From positions 248,001 to 312,000 of the forward strand of contig NZ_FNVF01000006.1 of assembly GCF_900107975.1 (NCBI RefSeq): a stretch of DNA of 64,000 nucleotides. Reading direction: 5' to 3'. The DNA is from Paenibacillus sp. UNC499MF. GTDB lineage: Bacteria > Bacillota > Bacilli > Paenibacillales > NBRC-103111. Position 1 is the first letter of the stretch, and every line of letters starts with the position of its first letter. The notes beneath the pieces are model-generated. The model was not told where the DNA came from and made no database searches. It was given only the letters and a program-made list of their open reading frames with translations. This document shows positions 45,566 through 55,203 of the stretch, piece after piece. A program made the translations under genes and the position numbers.

Positions 45566-47242
45566 ATGATTTCATCCAGACATAATTCTCACAAGGCAGT
45601 CTTAATCTTGATCGCACTTCTTCTAATGATCGTGTCCGGCTGCGGGGGAAGCAAGGGTGCTACCGGCGGCGCAGACTCTCCGTCCTATGAAAACGGAAAA
45701 ACCGGACAGCCGTCCGCCGCTCCAGGCGGCACGTTTACGTATGCGCTCGCCGGATCGCCGTCGGGACTTGACCCCAATGTGGTGCCGGCCGCGCTGGATT
45801 ACCGGGTTATGCGCTCCATTTACGACAGTCTTGTCGTTCAGCTACCGGATGGGACGATCAAACCGTGGCTCGCCGAGGAATGGACGGTTTCACAGGACGG
45901 CAAGGAGTATACGTTCAAGCTGCGCAAGGACGTTAAGTTTCATGACGGAACTCCTTTTAATGCGGTTGCCGTGAAAGCGAATTTCGACAGGATCGTGAAT
46001 CCGGCTACAAAATCCCGGTTCGCGGTTACTCTGCTGGGACCCTATGAATCGTCCGAAGCGGTTGACGAACACACCGTAAAGGTGCGTCTCAAATCTCCTT
46101 ACAGCGCGTTCCTGAGTTCGCTGAGCCAGGCTTTTCTCGGAATCGTTTCACCGGCGGCCGCGGAAAAACATAAGGATCAGTTGACGAAAAACCCTGTCGG
46201 AACCGGACCGTTCAAATTCGTAAGCTGGACTGAAAATTCTGCCGTCACGCTCCAGCGCAATTCCGACTACAAATGGGCGCCGGAGCTGGCGGCCAACAAA
46301 GGCGCGCCTTACATAGACAAGCTTGTGTTCAAAATCATTCCCGAAGAGGCGACCCGGATCGGCAGTGTGCAAAGCGGGCAGGTTTCGGCCGGAGAAACGG
46401 TGCCTCCCCAAAATTTCGTCGCGTTGAAAAAGGACCCGAACGTTCAGCTGTTCCAGGCGGAGTCTTCGGGGATCCCTTACACGCTGATGCTGAATCAGGA
46501 CCATGCGCCCTGGAATGAGCTGCAGGCCCGCAAGGCCGTCCAGCTGTCGATCGACTTCGACGCCATCGTCAAAACGCTGTATCTCGGCGCGTATACGAGA
46601 GCCTGGTCTCCGCTGACTCCCTCCGTGCTCGGCTATAATGCCTCGCTGGAAGGAGCTCTGAAACCGGATCCCGAAGAAGCCGGCCGTCTGCTTGACGGGC
46701 TGGGCTGGACGAAAGGAGGAGACGGAATCCGTGAGAAAAACGGCAAAAAGCTGACGATTCATTATATCGATGCGTCGCCGAACAGGGAGAAACGCAACGA
46801 CATTGCGGCGATGATCCAGCAGCAGCTGAAAAAAGCCGGAATCGCCGTGGAAATCGAAATTTTGGCCGACACGACGACAGCTCTGATGGTCAAGGGGACG
46901 AATGATCTGGTCGGCGTCAGCAACGTTTCGGGCGATCCGGACATATTGCGCAGCTTTTTTCACTCGAATGCCATTCCGAAAGACGGGAAATGGGGACACA
47001 ACCACACCCATAAATCCGATCCCAAGGTAGACGCCTGGCTGGAAGAAGGGCTTAGAGAGCAGGACCCCAAGAAGCGGGCGGAGATTTACAAGCAGGTTCA
47101 ATCGTATCTCATTGAAAATGCTTACGGATTTCCGGTGTATGTATTTCCGTATACCGTCGCAGCCGGTAAAAACGTGAGCGGACTTAAATTCGATTCGCTG
47201 GGTTACCCGTTGTTCTATGACGTAAGCCTGAAAAAACCGTAA
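45566..47242 (+). CDS. ABC transporter substrate-binding lipoprotein, peptide/nickel family 5 (first system)
   Basis: Extracellular solute-binding protein of 558 residues. The signal peptide ends in a lipobox, IVSGCGG (Cys26). A Ser/Gly-rich linker is followed by the family 5 fold: GGTFTYALAGSPSGLDPN, YDSLVVQLPDGTIKPWLAEEW, YTFKLRKDVKFHDGTPFNA, KNPVGTGPFKFVSW. The family binds peptides, opines, glycosides or nickel. It is the first gene of an eleven-gene run and would deliver to the permeases encoded at 47259 and 48228. The ATG is preceded by GGAGAGG. Confidence 0.92.
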   Translation: MISSRHNSHKAVLILIALLLMIVSGCGGSKGATGGADSPSYENGKTGQPSAAPGGTFTYALAGSPSGLDPNVVPAALDYRVMRSIYDSLVVQLPDGTIKPWLAEEWTVSQDGKEYTFKLRKDVKFHDGTPFNAVAVKANFDRIVNPATKSRFAVTLLGPYESSEAVDEHTVKVRLKSPYSAFLSSLSQAFLGIVSPAAAEKHKDQLTKNPVGTGPFKFVSWTENSAVTLQRNSDYKWAPELAANKGAPYIDKLVFKIIPEEATRIGSVQSGQVSAGETVPPQNFVALKKDPNVQLFQAESSGIPYTLMLNQDHAPWNELQARKAVQLSIDFDAIVKTLYLGAYTRAWSPLTPSVLGYNASLEGALKPDPEEAGRLLDGLGWTKGGDGIREKNGKKLTIHYIDASPNREKRNDIAAMIQQQLKKAGIAVEIEILADTTTALMVKGTNDLVGVSNVSGDPDILRSFFHSNAIPKDGKWGHNHTHKSDPKVDAWLEEGLREQDPKKRAEIYKQVQSYLIENAYGFPVYVFPYTVAAGKNVSGLKFDSLGYPLFYDVSLKKP

Positions 47243-47258
47243 CGGGAGGGGGAGCCGA

Positions 47259-48185
47259 TTGATTTATGCAATCGCAAGAAGACTGGTCTCTTCGCTGCTT
47301 GTCATAGGAGGCGCCTCGGTTCTTGTCTTCTTTATCCTGTACCTGCTTCCGGGCGATCCGGTGCTGATGATGCTGGCGGGGACGTCGGCCTCCCCGGAGA
47401 CGGCAGCGAATCTGCGGCACCAGCTTGGCTTGGATCAGCCTGTGATCCGGCAATTTCTCATTTACGCCGAAAATTTGCTGCGGGGAGATTTCGGGAAATC
47501 CCTCGTTAACGATGATCCCGTGCTTCCCAAAATTTTGGAGCAGTTTCCCGCAACGGCGATGCTTACCGCAGCGGGTACTTTCCTGGCGGTCGTGACGGGA
47601 ATCTGGCTCGGCGTGCTTTCGGCCGTGCACCGCAACGGCTTCATCGATTTCCTGGCCCGCATCGTGTCGCTGTTCGGAATTTCGATGCCCACTTTCTGGT
47701 CGGGTATTCTTCTGATCCTCGTCTTCTCCGTCCAACTGAACTGGTTTCCGGCCGTAGGCTCGGAAGGATGGAAGTCGATTGTTCTGCCGGCCGCCGCGCT
47801 CGGACTCGTGGGATCGGGGTTTATCGTGCGAATGGTACGAAGCTCCATGCTAGAGGTGATGAATGAACCTTTTATTACCACCCTGCGTTCCAAAGGACTT
47901 AGCGAAAAAATAGTCATGTACCGGCACGCGCTGCGCAGCGCCCTGATTCCGGCTCTTACCATGATCGGTATTCAGATCGGGGAACTCATGGCCGGAGCCG
48001 TCGTGATCGAAACGGTGTTTTCCAGACAGGGAATCGGCAGGCTTCTGGCGGGCGCCATCCTTTCCAAAGATCTTCCGGTCGTACAAGGCGTCGTTTTTTT
48101 TACCGCCATCGTGTATGTCCTTGTAAATGTGCTGGTCGATTTGTCTTATGCTCTTATCGATCCGAGAGTGAGAAGGGCAGTCTGA
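47259..48185 (+). CDS. ABC transporter permease, DppB/OppB type (first system)
   Basis: Integral membrane permease of 308 residues with about six helices. The first-helix/loop signature VLVFFILYLLPGDPV and RHQLGLDQPVIRQFLIY are typical of DppB-type subunits, and the coupling (EAA) loop reads FITTLRSKGLSEKIVMYRHALRSALIP. The start is TTG 47259 behind a long GGGAGGGGGAG. It forms the transmembrane pair with the next gene. Confidence 0.92.
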   Translation: MIYAIARRLVSSLLVIGGASVLVFFILYLLPGDPVLMMLAGTSASPETAANLRHQLGLDQPVIRQFLIYAENLLRGDFGKSLVNDDPVLPKILEQFPATAMLTAAGTFLAVVTGIWLGVLSAVHRNGFIDFLARIVSLFGISMPTFWSGILLILVFSVQLNWFPAVGSEGWKSIVLPAAALGLVGSGFIVRMVRSSMLEVMNEPFITTLRSKGLSEKIVMYRHALRSALIPALTMIGIQIGELMAGAVVIETVFSRQGIGRLLAGAILSKDLPVVQGVVFFTAIVYVLVNVLVDLSYALIDPRVRRAV

Positions 48186-48227
48186 GCAGGCGGCCGACTA
48201 AGAAACGCGTGAAAAGGGAGGGACGAT

Positions 48228-49136
48228 ATGAAAACGGCAGCCGAAGTGAACTATGTGGCGGAACGGCTCGTCCGCGAACGGGGCCGGGAAGGGGGACGGA
48301 AACGGAGGATACCCGGCTTTTTGCGGCTGGGGGGTCTTCCGTATTATGTGGCGCTTCTGATCGTCTCGGCGATTGTGCTCAGCGCAGTCGTGCCGCATTG
48401 GCTGGCGCCTTATCCGCCAGCGGAAATGAATGCGGACGCCCTGCTCCGGAAGCCGGGTCCCGACCATTGGTTCGGAACGGATTATTACGGAAGGGATGTA
48501 CTCAGCCTTCTTATATACGGAGCGAGAGATTCTCTTCTGATCGGCGCAGGCTCCGTCGTCATCGGTGGCGCGGCGGGGATGCTGATCGGCAGTCTGGCCG
48601 GTTATATCGGAGGTTTGGCGGACGGTATCCTTATGCGGATCATCGACGTGCTTATGACCATACCGGGCTTGCTCCTGTCCCTGGCTATTGCGGCCGCTTT
48701 GGGGCCGAGTCTGCTTAATATCGTGCTGGCTGTCAGCGTGTCGCTGATACCCAAATTCGCACGGGTAGTCCGCAGCCAGGTGATCAGCATCAAGAGCCGT
48801 CCCTATATCGCCGCTTCCAGGTCGATCGGTGCGGGCGGCGGTCATATTTTCGTGAAGCATGTGCTTCCTCACGTTCTGTCCCCGCTGCTCGTCATGGCGA
48901 CGATCGGAATAGGGTCTTCGATCCTGGTGGGCTCCGCGCTTAGTTTCCTGGGGCTTGGCGTGCTTAAGGAAATTCCGGACTGGGGAACGCTGCTTTCGCA
49001 GGGCAGAGGCTATCTGACCGTCGCCTGGTGGAATGCGACTTTCCCGGGACTGGCGATTACGATTCTCGTGCTGGCCGTCAATTTGCTGGGAGACCGGTGG
49101 AGAGACGCGCTGGACCCCAAACAGCATGTAAAATGA
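48228..49136 (+). CDS. ABC transporter permease, DppC/OppC type (first system)
   Basis: Integral membrane permease of 302 residues. HWFGTDYYGRDVLSLLIYGA is the DppC signature, and the coupling loop is YIAASRSIGAGGGHIFVKHVLPH. The N-terminal 35 residues are charged and cytoplasmic. ATG 48228 follows GGGAGG. A 134-base gap with no visible signal separates it from the ATPase gene. Confidence 0.92.
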   Translation: MKTAAEVNYVAERLVRERGREGGRKRRIPGFLRLGGLPYYVALLIVSAIVLSAVVPHWLAPYPPAEMNADALLRKPGPDHWFGTDYYGRDVLSLLIYGARDSLLIGAGSVVIGGAAGMLIGSLAGYIGGLADGILMRIIDVLMTIPGLLLSLAIAAALGPSLLNIVLAVSVSLIPKFARVVRSQVISIKSRPYIAASRSIGAGGGHIFVKHVLPHVLSPLLVMATIGIGSSILVGSALSFLGLGVLKEIPDWGTLLSQGRGYLTVAWWNATFPGLAITILVLAVNLLGDRWRDALDPKQHVK

Positions 49137-49270
49137 AAGCCGAAAATCGGGTAGGTTCGCTAGGGAAAACCTGAGCATAAAGACCGCGGGTGTAAAAGCA
49201 GGATGCCGATAGTAAAGCCGCACCGAATGAAAAAAATTCATCCTTAAGAGGCCCGGAGGGGGGGACGAAA

Positions 49271-51364
49271 TTGGCAAAGCCGGTTTTGGAAATCGAGCGG
49301 CTGAGAGTGGAGTTTACCAAAGAAAACGAAAGCCTGACGGCCTTGTCGGAAGTCAGCCTGCACATCAGGCCCGGCGAGACGCTCTGTCTGGTCGGGGAAT
49401 CCGGCAGCGGCAAAACGATTTTGTCCAAAGCGATCCTCCGTCTGGTGGAGTTCGAAGGAGGGCTCATTACACAGGGCACGATCCGGCTGGGACAGGAAGA
49501 CGTGACCCGGCGTCCCCAGAAGCAGATGGGCGCCATCCGCGGAAAGAAGGCCGCGATGGTTTTCCAGGAGCCGATGGCGGCGTTCGATCCGCTTTTCCCC
49601 GTCGGGAAGCAAATTGCCGAGGCGTATCTTCGGCATAACCGCACTTCCTACAAGAAGGCGCGGGAACACGCGGTCCGGCTGCTCGGCAAAGTCGGCATCC
49701 CGGAGCCCGGGCTGCGGATGAAGCAGTATCCGGGCGAGCTGTCGGGAGGGATGCTCCAAAGGGCGATGATTGCGATGGCGCTTTCCTGCGGGCCCGACCT
49801 GCTCATCGCCGACGAGCCGACGACGGCGCTGGACGTAACCGTCCAGTCGCAAATCCTGGACCTTCTGAAGGAAATCCAGAAGGAATACGGCATGTCGATG
49901 CTGTTCGTCACTCACGATCTGGGCGTGGCGGCCGAGATCGCCGACCGGGTTGCCGTTCTATACGCGGGCGGAATCGTCGAGATCGGCGAAGCAGAGACGT
50001 TGTTCCGGTCGCCGCTCCATCCTTACACGAAGGGGCTCATCGGCTCCGTCGCGGGTATGGAGACTCCCCGGGGGACCCGGCTTCCTTCTATTGAAGGGAG
50101 CATACCTTCGCTGGCCGAACTGCCGTCCGGCTGCCGCTTTCACCCGCGCTGCCCGCATGCCGTCCAGAGGTGCGCACAGTCCGCGCCGCCTCTGGAAGAA
50201 ATTGCGGGCCGCGAGGCGGCGTGCTGGCTTGCCGGTGAACTCCGGCAGAAGGAGGCCGCGCAGGCGCCCGGGCAGGCGGCGGCGGAAGGCCCGCCGGACG
50301 TTTTCCGGGAGCGTGCGGAGTCCCCGCGCGCCGTAGTCCGGACCGTCGCCGTTCCCGCTCCCCGTGAGGCAAACGCCGCAGGCGAAGTCTCCCGCGATCG
50401 GGCGCCGCTGTTTTCCGTACACGGCCTGCGGAAGACGTACCGGCTCGGAGGCGGGTTTCTCCGCCCGTCCAAAGGCACGATCTATGCCGTCGACGATGTC
50501 ACCTTCACGATACGGGAAGGCGAGACGTTCGGTTTGGTCGGCGAATCCGGCAGCGGCAAGTCGACGCTCGGCCGGACGCTGCTTCATTTGGAGCCGCCTA
50601 CGGAAGGAGAAGTTCTTTTTGCCGGCAGAGAGCTTTCCGCCATGTCTCCCTTAGAGCTGCGGAAGGCGAGGAAGCAGATGCAGGTCATTTTCCAGGACCC
50701 GTACGGCTCGCTTAATCCGCGCTGGACGGTCGGACAGAGCATCGGCGAGCCGCTGGCCGTACACGGGACCCACCGGGGGAAGGAACGCGCCGATAAAGTC
50801 GCGGAGCTGCTCGCTTCGGTCGGGCTGCCGCCATCGGCAGGGAAGCGGTATCCCCATGAATTTTCGGGGGGACAGCGTCAGCGGATCGGCATAGCCAGAG
50901 CGATGGCGCTGCGCCCCAGATTTATTCTGGCCGACGAGGCCGTGTCGGCGCTGGACGTGTCGGTACAGGCACAGATTCTGAACCTGCTTCAGGAGCTCCG
51001 GCAGAAGGAGAATCTAACGTACCTCTTTATCGGGCATGGCCTCCAGGCGGTCCGGCATATGTCCGACCGGATCGGTGTGATGTATCTCGGCAAGCTTGTG
51101 GAAACGGCTCCGAGCGACGAGCTGTTCCGCCATCCGGCCCATCCTTACACGGCCGCTCTGCTGGCCTCCGTCCCCGGGCGCGGCCGCACAGTCTCACGGG
51201 AGAGCATTCGGCCCGCGGTCGAAATTCCTTCCCCGGCCAACCCGCCGTCCGGCTGCCGGTTTCATACGCGCTGCCCGGCGGCGACTGCGCTGTGCCGGGA
51301 AGTTCCGCCCGAATGGATCGAGGTCGGTCCGGGACATGCCGCAGCCTGCCATTATCCGCTGTAA
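49271..51364 (+). CDS. Fused dipeptide-type ABC ATPase (DppD-DppF in one chain)
   Basis: Two complete nucleotide-binding domains in one 697-residue protein. The first (about 1-325) has Walker A GESGSGKT, signature LSGGMLQRAMIAMA, Walker [13 protein letters not shown] and H-loop FVTHDLG. The second (about 385-697) has [40 protein letters not shown] and FIGHGLQ. Both halves end in the Cys-containing oligopeptide-transporter C-terminal motif ([24 protein letters not shown]). An Ala/Glu-rich linker joins them. TTG 49271 follows GGAGGGGGG. It energises the first importer. Confidence 0.93.
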   Translation: MAKPVLEIERLRVEFTKENESLTALSEVSLHIRPGETLCLVGESGSGKTILSKAILRLVEFEGGLITQGTIRLGQEDVTRRPQKQMGAIRGKKAAMVFQEPMAAFDPLFPVGKQIAEAYLRHNRTSYKKAREHAVRLLGKVGIPEPGLRMKQYPGELSGGMLQRAMIAMALSCGPDLLIADEPTTALDVTVQSQILDLLKEIQKEYGMSMLFVTHDLGVAAEIADRVAVLYAGGIVEIGEAETLFRSPLHPYTKGLIGSVAGMETPRGTRLPSIEGSIPSLAELPSGCRFHPRCPHAVQRCAQSAPPLEEIAGREAACWLAGELRQKEAAQAPGQAAAEGPPDVFRERAESPRAVVRTVAVPAPREANAAGEVSRDRAPLFSVHGLRKTYRLGGGFLRPSKGTIYAVDDVTFTIREGETFGLVGESGSGKSTLGRTLLHLEPPTEGEVLFAGRELSAMSPLELRKARKQMQVIFQDPYGSLNPRWTVGQSIGEPLAVHGTHRGKERADKVAELLASVGLPPSAGKRYPHEFSGGQRQRIGIARAMALRPRFILADEAVSALDVSVQAQILNLLQELRQKENLTYLFIGHGLQAVRHMSDRIGVMYLGKLVETAPSDELFRHPAHPYTAALLASVPGRGRTVSRESIRPAVEIPSPANPPSGCRFHTRCPAATALCREVPPEWIEVGPGHAAACHYPL

Positions 51365-51401
51365 AACATTTTTATAGGTTCTTTGAGGCGAGGTGACGAC
51401 G

Positions 51402-51956
51402 ATGGGAGAAATTTTCCGGCTGGCGGGTGAAAGCGACACCGGACAGCTTTTAACGCTTATCGGAGCGGCTTATCAGTCTATCCGGGACCTGAATATCGAT
51501 TTCAGGGCGACCCGGGCGGATTACGACTTCGTCCGGACAAACAGCGAAGAAAACGCGTGCTACGTTATGGAGCACGACGGGCGGATCCTTGCCACTCTTT
51601 CGCTGAAATACATGGAGGAAGTGTCCGTGTATCCGTTCTTGTTTATGCTCGCCGTTCATCCGGCGGAGCAGTCGCGGGGGATAGGCAGCCGTCTTCTGCG
51701 GTATGTGGAAGAAGAAATCGTGCGGGATACGCTGCTGTCGCCCGCGTCGACGCTGGCCACCTCACGGAAACATCCGTGGCTGCTTCCTTTTTACGAGCGC
51801 AAAGGCTATCAGCCCTTCTACGAAAGAGATCTCGGAACCGACGACAAGCTGGTTTTCCTGATCAAAAATCTCCGCGAAGGGTCAGGCACGGACCGGGAGG
51901 ACGCTGGTATTCCGCCCGGCGGGGAGCGGCGCCGCATTCTTTTTCCGGGGAGTTAA
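51402..51956 (+). CDS. GNAT N-acetyltransferase in the peptide-transport operon
   Basis: Acetyltransferase of 184 residues. The acetyl-CoA loop is seen in FMLAVHPAEQSRGIGSRLLRYVEEE, and LLPFYERKGYQPFYERDLG closes the fold. The last 30 residues are a polar tail. ATG 51402 has AGGTGA five bases upstream; the earlier GTG overlaps that site. Located between the two importer systems and followed closely by an M20 amidohydrolase gene, it could acetylate an imported amino compound before further processing, as in known N-acetylation/deacetylation routes for modified cysteines. That link is an inference from synteny. Confidence 0.82.
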   Translation: MGEIFRLAGESDTGQLLTLIGAAYQSIRDLNIDFRATRADYDFVRTNSEENACYVMEHDGRILATLSLKYMEEVSVYPFLFMLAVHPAEQSRGIGSRLLRYVEEEIVRDTLLSPASTLATSRKHPWLLPFYERKGYQPFYERDLGTDDKLVFLIKNLREGSGTDREDAGIPPGGERRRILFPGS

Positions 51957-51983
51957 GCAAACATTGAAGTGGGGGGATTGTAC

Positions 51984-53627
51984 GTGAAAAAAAGAGATCG
52001 GTTTACTTGGCTGATTGTACTTGCCGCTTTAATAACCGGCTTATCGGCCTGCGGAACGCCTGCCGCCTCTCCGGCCTCGTCGCCGGAACAGGGGGGAGAG
52101 TCCGGCCAGGGAGCGAAAGCCGGCGGAAAGACCCTTTATATCGGGATTGTGAACGCGCCGATGACGCTCAGCCAGATTAACGACCAGGGCGACTCCGCCT
52201 CGGATAACGTAATCGCGCTCCTCAACGACTCGCTGCTGAATCTGAACGACAAATTTGAATTTACCCCGAAGCTCGCGGAATCCGTCGAGACGAAAGACAA
52301 TCAGACCTTCGTCGTGAAACTGAATCCTTCCGCGAAATGGAATGACGGAAAGCCTTTTACGACGGCCGATGTCGCTTTTACGCTCCAGACGGCTCTGCAT
52401 CCGAAAGTGGAAACATACTTCAAGCTGAATTTTATCGAAGGGCTGAACGATGCGGGCAAGCTGGTGGAAGGGAAAACGGAAATCAGCGGCCTCAAAATCG
52501 TCGACGACCGTACGTTCGAAGTGCGGACGAAAACCCCGGTCGATCCGCTTCTTTTCAAAGAACGGTTCGGAACGAAGGTGTTTTTCCTGCCGAAGCATAT
52601 CCTGAAAGACGTTCCCCCCGAACAGATCGCGACCCATCCCTACTTTCAAAAGCCTGAAGTGACGGTCGGACCGTTCAAATTCGCCAACTTCGTTAAAGGC
52701 CAGTATGCCGAGGTGGTCAAAAACCCGAATTATTATTTGTCTCCTGCCAAGCTCGACAAAATTTTCATTAAGGTTCTTCCGGCCGCCAATCTGGTGGCCC
52801 AGCTTCAAACGGGCGAGATTCATATGAATTCGCTGCCCGTCGGTCTCATTCCGATCACGGAATACGAGAAAGTCAAGGCGCTGCCGAACGTGGAGCTTAC
52901 GACGAGCAATCCGTCGATTCCGCCCGAGCTGTTTTTCAATACGGCGAATATAAGCGATGCCCGCGTCCGTCAGGCCGTCGCATATGCGATCAACCGCAAG
53001 CTTATCGTCGATCAGCTTCTGAAAGGCCAAGGGGAAGTGATTGACGGCGGCATTCCGAGCTATCACCCCAATTTCAATAAAGACATCCAGCCTTACCCCT
53101 ACGATCCGGAGAAAGCGAAAAAGCTGCTTCAAGAGGCGAAATGGGACACGAACAAGCCTATCCGGTTCCTGATTCCGGTCGGGAATAAGGTCCGGGAGCA
53201 GGCAGCGGATATTCTTGTCCAAAATCTGCAGGCCGTCGGATTGAAGGTGCAGGTTCAGAAGTATGATTTTGCCACGCTGATCCAGAAGGTTCGCAAGAAG
53301 GAGTATGATCTTACTATTTTCAACCGGGACTTCTACATTGAACCGAGCTCGTATTTCACTTTATACAAAAGCGACAGCCCGAGCAATTATTACAGCTACA
53401 AAAATCCGAAGGCGGATGAGCTGATCACGAAGGGTGAGACGGAGTCCGATCCGGCGAAGCGGCGTCTGATTTACAACGAGCTGCAGGCGGTCATTCACGA
53501 GGATGTGCCTACGCTCGCGGTTTATTCGGAGAAACGTCTGCTTGCCGTATCTAAAGACGTTCTGGTCGGAAGACCCCGCGATATCGGGATGTACAACAAT
53601 ACGAACGAGTGGGATTTGAAAAAATAG
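51984..53627 (+). CDS. ABC transporter substrate-binding lipoprotein, family 5 (second system)
   Basis: Extracellular solute-binding lipoprotein of 547 residues, with lipobox GLSACGT (Cys23) and a Ser/Gly/Gln-rich linker. The family 5 fold is shown by KTLYIGIVNAPMTLSQIN, SAKWNDGKPFTTADVAFTLQ, KPEVTVGPFKFANF and RQAVAYAINRKLIVDQLL. Sequence similarity to the first binding protein of the operon is low, so the two likely bind different ligands. I start it at GTG 51984 behind GGGGGG, not at GTG 51969. It belongs with the DppD/F/B/C genes further downstream. Confidence 0.92.
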   Translation: MKKRDRFTWLIVLAALITGLSACGTPAASPASSPEQGGESGQGAKAGGKTLYIGIVNAPMTLSQINDQGDSASDNVIALLNDSLLNLNDKFEFTPKLAESVETKDNQTFVVKLNPSAKWNDGKPFTTADVAFTLQTALHPKVETYFKLNFIEGLNDAGKLVEGKTEISGLKIVDDRTFEVRTKTPVDPLLFKERFGTKVFFLPKHILKDVPPEQIATHPYFQKPEVTVGPFKFANFVKGQYAEVVKNPNYYLSPAKLDKIFIKVLPAANLVAQLQTGEIHMNSLPVGLIPITEYEKVKALPNVELTTSNPSIPPELFFNTANISDARVRQAVAYAINRKLIVDQLLKGQGEVIDGGIPSYHPNFNKDIQPYPYDPEKAKKLLQEAKWDTNKPIRFLIPVGNKVREQAADILVQNLQAVGLKVQVQKYDFATLIQKVRKKEYDLTIFNRDFYIEPSSYFTLYKSDSPSNYYSYKNPKADELITKGETESDPAKRRLIYNELQAVIHEDVPTLAVYSEKRLLAVSKDVLVGRPRDIGMYNNTNEWDLKK

Positions 53628-53642
53628 AAAGGGGTGAAGGCG

Positions 53643-55055
53643 ATGGGAAAACGGCACTTGGTGGAATGGCTGGACGGTCATACGGAAACTTTCGAAGAGC
53701 TTGCGCTCCGGATCTGGGAACAGCCTGAAGTCGCGTATACGGAGGCGTATGCCTCCAGGCTGCAAGCCGCCGTGCTTCAGGAAGCGGGATTTACGGTCGC
53801 CTCGGGTATCGGAGGAGCCGCGACGGCGTTCGTCGCCGAGTTCGGCAGCGGAAAACCGGTCATCGGCATCCTTGGGGAATACGACGCGCTGCCGGGCTTG
53901 TCGCAGAAGGTAAGCGCCGACCGGGAAGCCCTCGTTCCGGGCGGACCCGGCCACGGGTGCGGACATAACCTGCTCGGCACGGCCGGTGTGGCCGCTGCCG
54001 TCGCCCTGAGCCGCCGAATCCGCGAAGAGAAGCTCCCGGGTACGATCCGGTATTACGGATGCCCGGCCGAAGAGGTTATCTCCGGCAAGACGTTTATGGC
54101 CCGGGAAGGCGTGTTTGATGATGTTGATACGGCGCTAACGTGGCATCCCGGCAGCACCAACATGCCGTGGAACGTGCCGACGTCGGCTCTGACGTCCGTC
54201 GAGTTTTCTTTCAAAGGGCGGGCGTCCCATGCGGGAAGTTTCCCGCATCTGGGCCGCAGCGCGCTGGATGCCGTGGAGCTGACGAACGTCGGAGCCAACT
54301 ATTTGCGCGAGCACGTACCGGACGGCTCCCGGATTCAGTACACGATCACGAACGGCGGACAGGCGCCGAATATCGTGCCGGAAGACGCGAGTGTCTGGTA
54401 TTTCCTGCGCGGTTCCAGCCGGGATCATGTCGATGAGCTGCTCCGGCGGCTGCAGAACATCGCCCGCGGAGCCGCCCTGATGACGGAAACCGAGGTGACG
54501 TGGGAGATCAAGGCGGGCGCCTACGACTTGAACGTCAACCATACGCTCAACGATCTGCTTTACCGACAGAAGGATGAGGCGGGCCCGCTTGCGTTCACGG
54601 ACGAGGATATTCGTCTGGCCGCCGCCCTCGCGGATACGCTGCCTCCCGATCTGCGGGAGTCGGCGCAGAAGCGCGGGGAAGAGCTGGGGATCCCTGCCGG
54701 AGAACTGCTGCCCGCCGGGTTCGTGAACGTGAAGCCGGCGCCCAAAACCTACGGCGGTGGCTCGACGGACGTCGGCGACGTCTCGTGGATTACGCCGGTC
54801 GGGCAGATCATCACCACGTGCGCGCCGTTTGGCGTGCAGGTGCATACGTGGCAGGCGACGGCATCCTTCGGCTCGCCGATCGGCCTCAAAGGCATGCATC
54901 TTGCTTCCAGGCTGCTGGCACTTGCGGCTTACGAGCTGCTGACGGACGGCGGGGTGCTGCTGGCCGAAGCCAGAGCGGAGTTCCTGCGCGCCACAAACGG
55001 GCGCCGGTACGTACCCGCCATTCCCGGCGATGTTCGGGCGCCGGTGCTTGTTTGA
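53643..55055 (+). CDS. M20 family amidohydrolase (AbgB/aminoacylase-like)
   Basis: Zinc-dependent amidohydrolase of 470 residues. The metal-binding block is GGPGHGCGHNLLGTAG, with CPAEEVISG carrying the catalytic Glu pair and TALTWHPGSTN a metal His. The inserted dimerisation domain starts at SVEFSFKGRASHAG. The sequence resembles AbgB and other M20D enzymes that cleave N-acyl or aminobenzoyl amides of amino acids. ATG 53643 follows AAAGGGGTGAAGG. Placed between the second binding protein and its permease and ATPase genes, it probably cleaves an imported N-acylated amino acid or dipeptide, or removes the acetyl group added by the nearby GNAT. The substrate is not determined. Confidence 0.9.
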   Translation: MGKRHLVEWLDGHTETFEELALRIWEQPEVAYTEAYASRLQAAVLQEAGFTVASGIGGAATAFVAEFGSGKPVIGILGEYDALPGLSQKVSADREALVPGGPGHGCGHNLLGTAGVAAAVALSRRIREEKLPGTIRYYGCPAEEVISGKTFMAREGVFDDVDTALTWHPGSTNMPWNVPTSALTSVEFSFKGRASHAGSFPHLGRSALDAVELTNVGANYLREHVPDGSRIQYTITNGGQAPNIVPEDASVWYFLRGSSRDHVDELLRRLQNIARGAALMTETEVTWEIKAGAYDLNVNHTLNDLLYRQKDEAGPLAFTDEDIRLAAALADTLPPDLRESAQKRGEELGIPAGELLPAGFVNVKPAPKTYGGGSTDVGDVSWITPVGQIITTCAPFGVQVHTWQATASFGSPIGLKGMHLASRLLALAAYELLTDGGVLLAEARAEFLRATNGRRYVPAIPGDVRAPVLV

Positions 55056-55203
55056 GCCGCGATCGTCCGCAGGCCGGTGCGCAAGGCCAGGGCATATGCG
55101 GCTTCTCCGCCGCATAAGGATCACCGCCGTTTTGCGGCGCAGCAGGTTCCGCCCGAAGCTGCTGCAGCGGGAACGGCCATTTTAACGGAAAAGGGGTGCA
55201 AGT